A DNA stretch of 5,014 bases, taken from positions 1-5,014 of the forward strand of contig CAMLOA010000197.1 in NCBI GenBank assembly GCA_946481445.1, read 5' to 3'. Positions 1-5,014 of the stretch are shown here, piece by piece. This DNA comes from an uncultured Devosia sp. Lineage in GTDB: Bacteria > Pseudomonadota > Alphaproteobacteria > Rhizobiales > Devosiaceae. Under the pieces are notes generated by a model. It saw only the letters and a program-made list of their open reading frames with translations. It was not told the origin of the DNA and did no database searches. A program made the translations under genes and the position numbers. Each line of letters opens with the position of its first letter. Position 1 is the stretch's first letter.

Positions 1-616
1 CCATGCCGGTTTCGGCCTGGAGCTTCACGAGGAGATCGAGGATCTGCTTCTGGATGGTGACGTCGAGGGCCGTGGTCGGCTCGTCGGCGATCAGCAGCTT
101 GGGGTTGCAGGCCAGGGCGATGGCGATCATCACGCGCTGGCACTGGCCGCCGCTCATCTGGTGCGGAAAGGCCCCGAGCCGTTCGGCGCCGTCGCGAATG
201 CCGACCAGGCGCAGCAGTTCGATGGCCCGATCCCGCGCCGCCCGGCCCTTGAGGCCCATATGGCGGGTCAGCACTTCCTCGATCTGGAAGCCGATGGTGA
301 AGCAGGGATTGAGGCTGGCCACGGGCTCCTGGAAGATCATGGCAATATCCTTGCCGATGATCTTGCGCCGCTCGGCCGGGCTCATGGCCAGCAGGTCCTT
401 GCCTTCGAAGCGCAGCATGTCGGCGGTGACCGTCGCCGTCGCTGGAAGCAGGCCCATCGTGGCCAGCATGGCGACCGACTTGCCCGATCCCGATTCACCC
501 ACGATGGCCAGCACTTCGCGGGCGTCCACCGAGATGTCGATGCCGTCGACGGCCTTGAACAGGCCCACCGAGGTATCGAAGGCAACCGTCAGGTTCCTGA
601 TTTCAAGCAGGGGCAT
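1..616 (-). CDS. dppD: Dipeptide ABC transporter ATP-binding protein DppD (partial, C-terminus off the left edge)
   Basis: Cytoplasmic ATPase subunit that hydrolyses ATP to drive peptide import through DppB-DppC. The visible 205 residues contain the full set of early ABC motifs in order: Walker A GESGSGKS (residues 40-47), Q-loop FQEP (95-98) followed by the family-typical SLNPC, signature MSGGQCQRVMIA (154-165), Walker B LLIADE (174-179) and the D-loop TALD (182-185). The stretch SLNPCFTIGFQI is typical of the DppD/OppD subfamily. The family is usually about 325 residues, so roughly 120 residues are missing: the H-loop and the C-terminal oligopeptide-transporter region. The ATG is 2 nt after the dppC stop (TGACCATG) and is served by an AAGAGGAG Shine-Dalgarno inside the dppC end (623-630), so translational coupling is likely. 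The signature has Cys after SGGQ, where Arg or Ser is more usual; this is a tolerated position. DppF is expected next, outside the window. Confidence 0.95.
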   Translation of the reverse strand, partial: MPLLEIRNLTVAFDTSVGLFKAVDGIDISVDAREVLAIVGESGSGKSVAMLATMGLLPATATVTADMLRFEGKDLLAMSPAERRKIIGKDIAMIFQEPVASLNPCFTIGFQIEEVLTRHMGLKGRAARDRAIELLRLVGIRDGAERLGAFPHQMSGGQCQRVMIAIALACNPKLLIADEPTTALDVTIQKQILDLLVKLQAETGM

Positions 617-618
617 GG

Positions 619-1533
619 TCAGCTCCTCTTGAGCTTGGGATCGAGCGCGTCGCGCAGGCCGTCGCCGACGAGGTTGATCGCCAGCACGGTGATGAGAATG
701 GCCAGGCCGGGGAAGGTCACGACCCACCAGGCGCGCAGGATGAACTGGCGCGCTTCGGCCAGCATGGTGCCCCATTCGGGCGTTGGCGGCTGGGCGCCAA
801 GGCCCAGAAAACCGAGCGCGGCCGCGTCGAGGATGGCGCTCGAAAAGCTCAGCGTGGCCTGGACAATCAGCGGCGCCAGGCAATTGGGCAGGATGGTTCT
901 GAACATCAGACGCAGGTGGCCGGCACCGGCGACGCGCGCGGATGTCACATAGTCTTTCCCCAGTTCGCCCAGCACTGCCGAGCGTGTGAGCCGCACGAAA
1001 TGCGGCTGCAGCACCAGCGCGATGGCGATCATCATGTTGAGCAGGCCCGGCCCGAGGATGGCAACCAGAACGAGGGCCAGCAGCAGCGAGGGAAAGGCCA
1101 GGATCAGGTCCATGATGCGCATGAGCACGGTATCGACCCAGCCGCCGGCATAGCCAGCGACGAGGCCGAAAATGACGCCGGCCACGAGCGCAATGAGCAC
1201 GACCACGGTGCCGATCAGCAGGGAGTATTGCGCGCCGTGGATCAGGCGAGAGAGGATATCGCGCCCCACCGCATCGGTGCCGAGCAGGAACTGGGCACGC
1301 CCGCCCTCGACCCACGAGGGCGGCAGGAGCAGCGCATCACGATACTGTTGGATCGGGGAATGGGGCGCCAGCCAATGCGCGAATATGGCGGTCAGGACCA
1401 GCAGGATGAAGACCACCAGGCCGATGACGGCGCCGCGATTGACCGAGAAATAGTACCAGAACTCGCGTGCCCGGATCAGCGCACTGATCCTGGGGGCCGT
1501 CTTGGGGTCGGCGACGGTGACGGGATTGGACAT
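619..1533 (-). CDS. dppC: Dipeptide ABC transporter permease DppC
   Basis: Inner-membrane permease that pairs with DppB to form the peptide channel. It is 304 residues, close to the roughly 300 usual for the family. An N-terminal OppC-type segment (EFWYYF at 24-29, then a first membrane helix at about 34-56) is followed by LLGTDAVGRDILSRL (83-97), which is strongly conserved in DppC/OppC. The binding-protein-dependent permease core, with about five more helices, spans about 100-290. The EAA coupling loop that contacts the ATPase is DYVTSARVAGAG...ILPN (194-217). The late motif GFLGLGAQPPTPEWGTML (241-258) and the terminal DGLRDALDPKLK are DppC hallmarks. I chose the ATG at 1533 over an upstream in-frame start at 1683. 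It has an AGGAGG 4 nt away and begins 8 nt after dppB ends, whereas the longer form would overlap dppB by about 140 nt and add a non-conserved arginine-rich leader. Confidence 0.96.
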   Translation of the reverse strand: MSNPVTVADPKTAPRISALIRAREFWYYFSVNRGAVIGLVVFILLVLTAIFAHWLAPHSPIQQYRDALLLPPSWVEGGRAQFLLGTDAVGRDILSRLIHGAQYSLLIGTVVVLIALVAGVIFGLVAGYAGGWVDTVLMRIMDLILAFPSLLLALVLVAILGPGLLNMMIAIALVLQPHFVRLTRSAVLGELGKDYVTSARVAGAGHLRLMFRTILPNCLAPLIVQATLSFSSAILDAAALGFLGLGAQPPTPEWGTMLAEARQFILRAWWVVTFPGLAILITVLAINLVGDGLRDALDPKLKRS

Positions 1534-1537
1534 GTCG

Positions 1538-1543
1538 CCTCCT
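1538..1543 (-). promoter_or_regulatory. dppC ribosome binding site overlapping the dppB stop codon
   Basis: A perfect AGGAGG lies 4 nt before the dppC ATG. It shares bases with the dppB stop codon (TAGGAGG, stop at 1542-1544), so a ribosome terminating on dppB sits on the dppC initiation site. This fixes the dppC start at 1533 and suggests that the two permeases are made by coupled translation in about equal amounts, as a heterodimer needs. Confidence 0.85.
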
Positions 1544-2549
1544 AGTTGTGCCGGATGCGGGGATTGATGAGCCCATAGAGCACATCGACGATGAGATTGA
1601 CGGCCATGACGATCAGCGCGATCAACAGCAGCCCCGCCTGCACCACCGGATAGTCGCGGCGGGAGATGGCGTCGACCATCCACTTGCCGATGCCGGGCCA
1701 GGAGAAGATGGTTTCGGTGAGAATGGCGCCGGCCATCATCACCCCGACCTGCAGGCCGATCGTGGTCACCACAGGGATCAGGGCGTTGCGAAGCGCGTGC
1801 TGGCCGATGACCTGGTGCGGCGCCAGGCCTTTGGCCCGGGCGGTGCGGACATAGTCCTCGCCGAGCACTTCGAGCATGGCCGAGCGGGTCTGCCGCGCAA
1901 TGACCGCGAGCGGAATGGTCCCCAGCGTGATCGTGGGCAGGATCAGGTGCCGCAGGGCGGAGGTGAAGGCGCCATCCTGCCCGGAGAGCAGGGCATCGAT
2001 GGTCATGAAGCCGGTGGTGGTGGGAAAGAAATACAGCAGGTCTATGCGGCCCGACACCGGTGTCCAGCCCAGATAGCCCGAAAAGAAGATGATGAGCAGC
2101 AAGCCAAGCCAGAAGATGGGCATGGAATAGCCCACAAGGGCGGTCCCCATCAGCGTCTGATCATACCAGGAGCCGCGCTTGACCGCGGCGATCACGCCGG
2201 CGGGAATGCCCAGGATGACGGCGAACAGCGTGGCGCAGAGCGAGAGTTCCACCGTCGCCGGGAACAGGGTCAGGAAATCGCGGATCACCGGGCGCTTGGT
2301 GGAGATCGAGGTGCCGAAATCCCCCTGGAAGATGCCAGCGAGGTAGTCCCAGTATTGCACCCAGATCGGCCGGTCATAGCCGAACTGGACGATCAATTCC
2401 TGGTAGCGCTCGGGCGTGACGCTGCGCTCGCCGGCGATCAGCAGGATGGGATCGCCCGGCAGGATGCGGACGAAGGCGAAGGCCACGATCGTGATGCCGA
2501 TAAAGGTCGGCACGATCAGCAGCAGGCGATTGAGAATGAAGCGGATCAT
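1542..2549 (-). CDS. dppB: Dipeptide ABC transporter permease DppB
   Basis: Inner-membrane permease, partner of DppC, 335 residues against about 339 in the E. coli protein. The N-terminus (MIRFILNRLLLIVPTF) runs straight into membrane helix 1 (about 9-30) and the motif ILPGDP (29-34), typical of DppB/OppB. GDFGTS (76-81), YSMPIFWLGL (141-150) and TPVSGR (163-168) are further family marks. About six membrane helices are visible. The EAA coupling loop is EDYVRTARAKGL (231-242) continuing to LRNALIPVV (253-261). ILTETIFSWPGIGKW (276-290), RRDYPVVQ (297-304) and the ending NPRIRHN complete the match. The ATG at 2549 lacks a good Shine-Dalgarno (the preceding bases are CCGGTCAAGAC). It is separated from dppA by 52 nt holding a strong hairpin, so its expression may be set below that of dppA. 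Confidence 0.96.
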   Translation of the reverse strand: MIRFILNRLLLIVPTFIGITIVAFAFVRILPGDPILLIAGERSVTPERYQELIVQFGYDRPIWVQYWDYLAGIFQGDFGTSISTKRPVIRDFLTLFPATVELSLCATLFAVILGIPAGVIAAVKRGSWYDQTLMGTALVGYSMPIFWLGLLLIIFFSGYLGWTPVSGRIDLLYFFPTTTGFMTIDALLSGQDGAFTSALRHLILPTITLGTIPLAVIARQTRSAMLEVLGEDYVRTARAKGLAPHQVIGQHALRNALIPVVTTIGLQVGVMMAGAILTETIFSWPGIGKWMVDAISRRDYPVVQAGLLLIALIVMAVNLIVDVLYGLINPRIRHN

Positions 2550-2564
2550 GTCTTGACCGGGATG

Positions 2565-2589
2565 CCGGGGGCAGCCGCGCCGCCCCCGG
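2565..2589 (-). other. Strong GC-rich hairpin between dppA and dppB
   Basis: In the mRNA, CCGGGGGC (2589-2582) pairs perfectly with GCCCCCGG (2572-2565). A G-U and a G-C pair extend the stem inward to about 10 bp around the 5-nt loop CGCGG. A further 5-bp pairing, CGGGA (2600-2596) with TCCCG (2562-2558), could enclose it. No U-tract follows, so it is not a standard intrinsic terminator. Hairpins at this position, between a binding-protein gene and its permease gene, are known in other ABC operons such as malE-malF. There they protect the upstream message from 3' decay and lower downstream expression. That role here is inferred. Confidence 0.7.
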
Positions 2590-2601
2590 TCTTAGTCCCG
2601 A

Positions 2602-4197
2602 TTACTCGGCGATGTCGACGCCGTCAAAGGCGTGCGTGCCCTTGGGGTCCATGACGTAGCCGGTGACCTTCTTGCTCATGGGCATGAAGACCAGCGAATG
2701 TGCGATGGTTGCCCACGGGGCTTCGCGCTTGAACACGACCTGGGCTTCTTCATAGAGCTTGGCGCGTTCGGCCTGGTCGGAGATCACCTTGGCCTGCTGG
2801 ATGAGGGAGTCGAATTCCTCGTTGCACCACTGGGCGCGGTTGGCGCTGCCAACGGCATCGCAACCGAGCAGCACGGCCAGGAAGTTGTCCGGGTCGCCAT
2901 TGTCGCCGGTCCAGCCGAGCAGCACGGCACCATCGCGGTCCACGGCCGACGACTGCGCCAGGTATTCGGCCCATTCCATCGAGACGATCTCGACGGTGAC
3001 ACCCACTTCGGCAAAGTCGGCCTGGATGAGTTCGGCCATGCGGCGGGCGTCCGGGTTGTACGGACGCGACACCGGCATCGCCCAGACCTTCATCGAGAGG
3101 TTCTCGACGCCGGCTTCGGCCAGGGCCGCCTTGGCGGCTTCGGGATCATAGGGGTCGTCGACGGTGGCTTCGTCATAGGACCACATGGTCGGCGGGATCG
3201 GGTTCTTGGCGACGCTGGCCTGGCCGGCGAAGACGGCCTCGATGATGGCGTCCTTGTCGATCGCCATGTTGAGCGCCTTGCGGACAGCGGCATTGTCGAA
3301 GGGCGGCTGCTGGGTGTTGTAGGCGAGGAAGCCGATATTGAGGCCTTCCTGGACCAGCATCTGCAGGTTCGGATCGTTCTGGATGACCTGCAGGTCAGCC
3401 GGGTTCGGATAGGGCATCACATGGCATTCGCCGGCCTGCAGCTTCTGCAGGCGGACGGCCGGGTCGGTGGTGATGGCGAAGACCAGGTCGTCGATCGGCT
3501 GCACGCCGCCCCAGTAGTCGTCGAAGCTGGCATAGCGGATGGCCGCATCCTGCTGGTAGTTCACGAACTGGAACGGACCGGTGCCGATCGGCTGCTGGTT
3601 GAGCATGTCCATGGTGCCGGCCGCTTCGAGCTGGGCGGCGTATTCGGCCGACAGGATCGAGGCGAAGTCCATGGCCAGGTTGGCGATGAACGGGGCTTCG
3701 GGGCGGGTCAGGGTGAACTTGACCGTGTAGTCATCGACCTTTTCGATGGAGCTGATCAGGTCGCCCATCGACATGGAATTGAAGTATTCCCAGGTGATGC
3801 CGGTGGAGTAGGCGTGCCACGGGTGATCGGCCTTCCACTGGCGCTCGAAGCTGAACAGCACGTCGTCGGCATTGAAGTCGCGGGTCGGGGTGAAGTACTC
3901 GGTGGTGTGGAACTTCACGCCCTGGCGGAGCTTGAACGTATAGGTCAGGCCGTCTTCGGAGACCTCGTAGCTCTCGGCCAGGCCGGGCTCGGTGGTCGAG
4001 GCGCCCTTGGTGAACTGCACCAGGCGGTTATAGATGGGACGGCTGGACGCATCGAAGGTGGTGCCGGCCGTATAGGGGGCCGGATCGAAGCCTTCCGGCG
4101 AGCCCTCAGAGCAATAAACGAGGGTCTTGGCCTGCGCTGCACCAGCGGTGAGCGCCACCACGGCGGACGCCGCGAGCAGGGCTTTCATCAATTTCAT
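2602..4197 (-). CDS. dppA: Periplasmic dipeptide-binding protein DppA
   Basis: Soluble periplasmic receptor of the importer (SBP_bac_5 family, class C) that binds short peptides and delivers them to DppBC; relatives also take haem or 5-aminolevulinate. It is 531 residues. A Sec signal peptide (MKLMKALLAA..., hydrophobic core about 6-19) ends in AQA, with predicted cleavage after residue 23. The mature protein starts KTLVYCSEGSPEGFDP, near-identical to my memory of E. coli DppA. Conserved blocks include GLTYTFKLRQGVKFH (83-97), RPEAPFIANLAMDFASILS (165-183), IGTGPFQ (204-210), MPYPNPAD (261-268), RPYNPDARRMAE (378-389, with the Arg implicated in carboxylate binding) and GWTGDNGDPDNF (428-439, with the Asp region that binds the peptide amino end). 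Cys29, Cys258, Cys446 and Cys458 match the two disulfides of E. coli DppA. I chose the ATG at 4197 over 4218: it has GGGAG 9 nt upstream and yields a clean signal peptide. Confidence 0.97.
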   Translation of the reverse strand: MKLMKALLAASAVVALTAGAAQAKTLVYCSEGSPEGFDPAPYTAGTTFDASSRPIYNRLVQFTKGASTTEPGLAESYEVSEDGLTYTFKLRQGVKFHTTEYFTPTRDFNADDVLFSFERQWKADHPWHAYSTGITWEYFNSMSMGDLISSIEKVDDYTVKFTLTRPEAPFIANLAMDFASILSAEYAAQLEAAGTMDMLNQQPIGTGPFQFVNYQQDAAIRYASFDDYWGGVQPIDDLVFAITTDPAVRLQKLQAGECHVMPYPNPADLQVIQNDPNLQMLVQEGLNIGFLAYNTQQPPFDNAAVRKALNMAIDKDAIIEAVFAGQASVAKNPIPPTMWSYDEATVDDPYDPEAAKAALAEAGVENLSMKVWAMPVSRPYNPDARRMAELIQADFAEVGVTVEIVSMEWAEYLAQSSAVDRDGAVLLGWTGDNGDPDNFLAVLLGCDAVGSANRAQWCNEEFDSLIQQAKVISDQAERAKLYEEAQVVFKREAPWATIAHSLVFMPMSKKVTGYVMDPKGTHAFDGVDIAE

Positions 4198-4206
4198 GAT
4201 TGTTGT

Positions 4207-4211
4207 CTCCC
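4207..4211 (-). promoter_or_regulatory. dppA ribosome binding site
   Basis: GGGAG lies 9 nt upstream of the ATG at 4197. It sits between the two candidate in-frame ATGs (4218 and 4197), so it can serve only the downstream one. It is the main evidence for the shorter dppA protein. Confidence 0.75.
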
Positions 4212-4227
4212 GAAACATTTTTGCGCA

Positions 4228-4259
4228 CCCGGCTTGCCTACCGGGGCTTGAAACCTACC
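4228..4259 (-). repeat. Imperfect direct repeat and small hairpin in the dppA leader
   Basis: On the plus strand GGCTTG-CCTACC (4231-4242) is repeated as GGCTTG-AAA-CCTACC (4245-4259), two copies differing only by a 3-nt insertion. The same stretch can form a 5-bp hairpin in the dppA leader, CCCGG (4245-4241) with CCGGG (4232-4228) and an 8-nt loop. It lies 30-60 nt upstream of the dppA start, where it could be a regulator site or a leader structure. No known riboswitch is recognised. It may also simply be a local slippage duplication. Confidence 0.4.
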
Positions 4260-4294
4260 AAATCCCAGTTTTTTGGAAGACGCAATGGGAGAGT

Positions 4295-4310
4295 TTGACC
4301 AATTGGTCAA
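4295..4310. promoter_or_regulatory. Perfect 16-bp palindrome, candidate operator in the divergent region
   Basis: TTGACCAATTGGTCAA is identical to its own reverse complement over all 16 bases. It lies about 98 nt upstream of the dppA ATG and about 110 nt upstream of the VOC gene, in the more AT-rich stretch between two divergent genes. That is the geometry expected for a dimeric helix-turn-helix repressor. Each strand also begins with TTGACC, a good -35 match, but no convincing -10 hexamer stands 16-18 nt downstream on either strand. I therefore call it an operator rather than a promoter. The TTG-N10-CAA pattern would suit a MarR-like or similar dimer, but the family cannot be assigned from the site alone. 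Confidence 0.5.
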
Positions 4311-4330
4311 TTGAATGGCCGGCAAATGCA

Positions 4331-4345
4331 CATTCCACAGGAATG
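4331..4345. promoter_or_regulatory. Second dyad, CATTCC-N3-GGAATG
   Basis: A perfect 6-bp inverted repeat with the 3-nt centre ACA lies 20 bp beyond the 16-bp palindrome, towards the VOC gene. A further copy of the half-site, GAATGG, occurs at 4313-4318, and the right arm itself reads GGAATGG (4340-4346), so the motif appears three times within 35 bp. It could be a binding site for a second regulator or for the VOC promoter region. The alternative is chance in a short interval. Confidence 0.3.
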
Positions 4346-4420
4346 GACGGTTTTTTCCATATCCGTTCGGCCCGCACCGATGGCCTTGACCCGCCCCGGG
4401 CGCTGGTGCTCGATGGCGGC

Positions 4421-4810
4421 ATGACCCAAAGCATCGCCACCGTCGCCCTGCTCGTCCGCGAATATGACGAAGCCATAGCGTTTTACCGGGACCTGCTCGG
4501 CTTTTCGCTCATTGCCGATACCGACATGGGTGGCGGCAAGCGCTGGGTCGTGGTGGCGCCGCCGGGCGGGCGCGGCGCCCGGCTGCTGCTGGCGCGCGCC
4601 GATGGCCCGCAGCAGGTGGCAGCGATCGGCAACCAGTCCGGCGGGCGGGTGATGTTCTTCCTCGAGACCACCGACTTCGCCGCCGACCATGCCCGCATGT
4701 CGGCAGCCGGCGTATCGTTCCTCGAGGCGCCCCGGCACGAGCCCTATGGCAGCGTGGCGGTGTTTGCCGATCTCTATGGGAACAAATGGGACCTCATCGA
4801 ACCGCGCTGA
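4421..4810 (+). CDS. VOC-family (glyoxalase/bleomycin-resistance fold) protein
   Basis: Small cytoplasmic protein of 129 residues, the usual size of a single-chain VOC protein that works as a homodimer. Two beta-alpha-beta-beta-beta halves are recognisable. The first opens with IATVALLVREYDEAIAFYRDLLGF (residues 5-28), the classic VOC start. The second runs from GRVMFFLETTDFAADHARMSAAGV (75-98) to GSVAVFADLYGNKWDLIEP (110-128). The terminal Glu (127) sits where VOC enzymes place a metal ligand, but the usual His/Gln of the first strand is absent (Val at that point), so metal binding and catalysis are uncertain. The substrate cannot be named: lactoylglutathione lyase, dioxygenase and drug-binding relatives share the fold. 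The reading frame stays open upstream, but ATG 4421 gives the standard VOC N-terminus; only a weak GGCGG precedes it. It is divergent from the dpp operon and overlaps the next gene. Confidence 0.85.
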   Translation: MTQSIATVALLVREYDEAIAFYRDLLGFSLIADTDMGGGKRWVVVAPPGGRGARLLLARADGPQQVAAIGNQSGGRVMFFLETTDFAADHARMSAAGVSFLEAPRHEPYGSVAVFADLYGNKWDLIEPR

Positions 4811-5014
4811 TGGCGGCCCTCGTGCTCTGGGCGCTGCCTGCGGCGGCGCAGGAGCCCGGTTGGCACTATTCCCCCCTGCCCGGGGAGGGCGACCGGGCCA
4901 CGCTGGGCTGCGACCGCGACGCCACCCCGTCCGACTTCGTCTGCCTGGCCGTGCGCTGCGAGGACGATTATCTGCCGGGGGTATATGTGCATGTGCCCGG
5001 CGGTGCCGCCGCCG
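4786..5014 (+). CDS. Putative secreted cysteine-containing protein (partial, C-terminus off the right edge)
   Basis: I do not recognise this protein. The frame is open from the ATG at 4786 to the window edge, 76 codons. It begins MGPHRTALMAALVL and continues to ALPAAAQEPGW, a short Sec-type signal peptide: a basic start, a hydrophobic core and a likely cleavage after AAA at residue 21. The exported part has three closely placed cysteines (LGC, FVC, VRC at residues 42, 53 and 58 of this start), suggesting disulfides in the periplasm or outside the cell. The alternative start at 4810 (TGATG overlap with the VOC stop) gives a signal peptide with no basic residue and has no Shine-Dalgarno. The 4786 start has GGGA a few bases upstream and supplies His and Arg, so I prefer it. 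Either way the gene overlaps the VOC gene and should be coupled to it. Most of the domain probably lies outside the window. Confidence 0.6.
   Translation, partial: MGPHRTALMAALVLWALPAAAQEPGWHYSPLPGEGDRATLGCDRDATPSDFVCLAVRCEDDYLPGVYVHVPGGAAA

Noticed and set aside
161..952. 263-codon plus-strand open frame across the dppC-dppD junction
   Set aside because: It spans two clear minus-strand genes and encodes no recognisable domain.
1534..1683. 50-residue N-terminal extension of DppC
   Set aside because: It would overlap dppB, is Arg/His-rich and unlike the family N-terminus, while the ATG at 1533 has a perfect ribosome site.
2550..2601. Rho-independent terminator after dppA
   Set aside because: The hairpin is strong, but no U-run follows it and the operon plainly continues into dppB.
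1548..2654. 368-codon plus-strand open frame antisense to dppB
   Set aside because: It is a shadow of dppB rich in Asp, Gln, Gly and His, with no motif; the minus-strand gene is unambiguous.
4198..4218. Seven-residue longer DppA start at 4218
   Set aside because: The Shine-Dalgarno lies downstream of it, and it would place acidic and polar residues ahead of the signal peptide.
2632..4251. 539-codon plus-strand open frame antisense to dppA
   Set aside because: It mirrors the dppA coding sequence almost end to end. Its product is a low-complexity Gly/His/Asp/Arg-rich string with no recognisable domain, as expected for the complement of a GC-rich gene.
4295..4323. Sigma-70 promoter using TTGACC in the palindrome as -35
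   Set aside because: At the right spacing the plus strand reads GCCGGC and the minus strand CATTGC, neither a credible -10. I could not place a promoter with confidence on either strand.
4127..4420. 98-residue N-terminal extension of the VOC protein
   Set aside because: It would run through the divergent regulatory region and into the dppA signal-peptide coding sequence; the VOC fold begins right after the ATG at 4421.
4307..4738. 143-codon minus-strand frame opposite the VOC gene
   Set aside because: It is antisense to a well-supported VOC gene, with no domain of its own.

Overview
The window carries a minus-strand dipeptide ABC importer operon in the order dppA-dppB-dppC-dppD, with dppD running off the left edge. 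To its right, on the plus strand, lie a small VOC (glyoxalase/bleomycin-resistance fold) protein and the start of an unrecognised secreted, cysteine-containing protein that runs off the right edge. The DNA is GC-rich. Codon use, gene order and the close match of all four Dpp proteins to the proteobacterial DppABCD family as I remember it point to an alphaproteobacterium. Hyphomicrobiales, possibly a Devosia-like genus, is my guess; the genus is not established by anything in the window.

Layout. Positions 1-616 (minus) hold the N-terminal 205 residues of the ATPase DppD. Positions 619-1533 (minus) hold the permease DppC and 1542-2549 (minus) the permease DppB. Positions 2550-2601 are a spacer with a strong GC-rich hairpin. 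Positions 2602-4197 (minus) hold the periplasmic binding protein DppA with a Sec signal peptide. Positions 4198-4420 are the divergent intergenic region, with a perfect 16-bp palindrome, a second 15-bp dyad and a partial direct repeat in the dppA leader. Positions 4421-4810 (plus) hold the VOC protein. Positions 4786-5014 (plus) hold the partial secreted protein, which overlaps the end of the VOC gene.

How it works together. DppA would capture di- or tripeptides in the periplasm and deliver them to the DppB-DppC membrane channel. DppD, with a second ATPase (DppF) expected just beyond the left edge, would power import. Gaps are 52 nt (dppA-dppB), 8 nt (dppB-dppC) and 2 nt (dppC-dppD), so the genes are almost certainly cotranscribed from a promoter upstream of dppA. 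The hairpin after dppA is a plausible device for making more binding protein than permease. The two plus-strand genes overlap and are probably translationally coupled; nothing visible links them to peptide transport.

This is mostly an ordinary housekeeping or nutrient-uptake region. I see no clear new system. The items most worth a second look are the palindrome in the divergent region, the dppA-dppB hairpin with its alternative pairing near the dppB start, and the unrecognised secreted protein.
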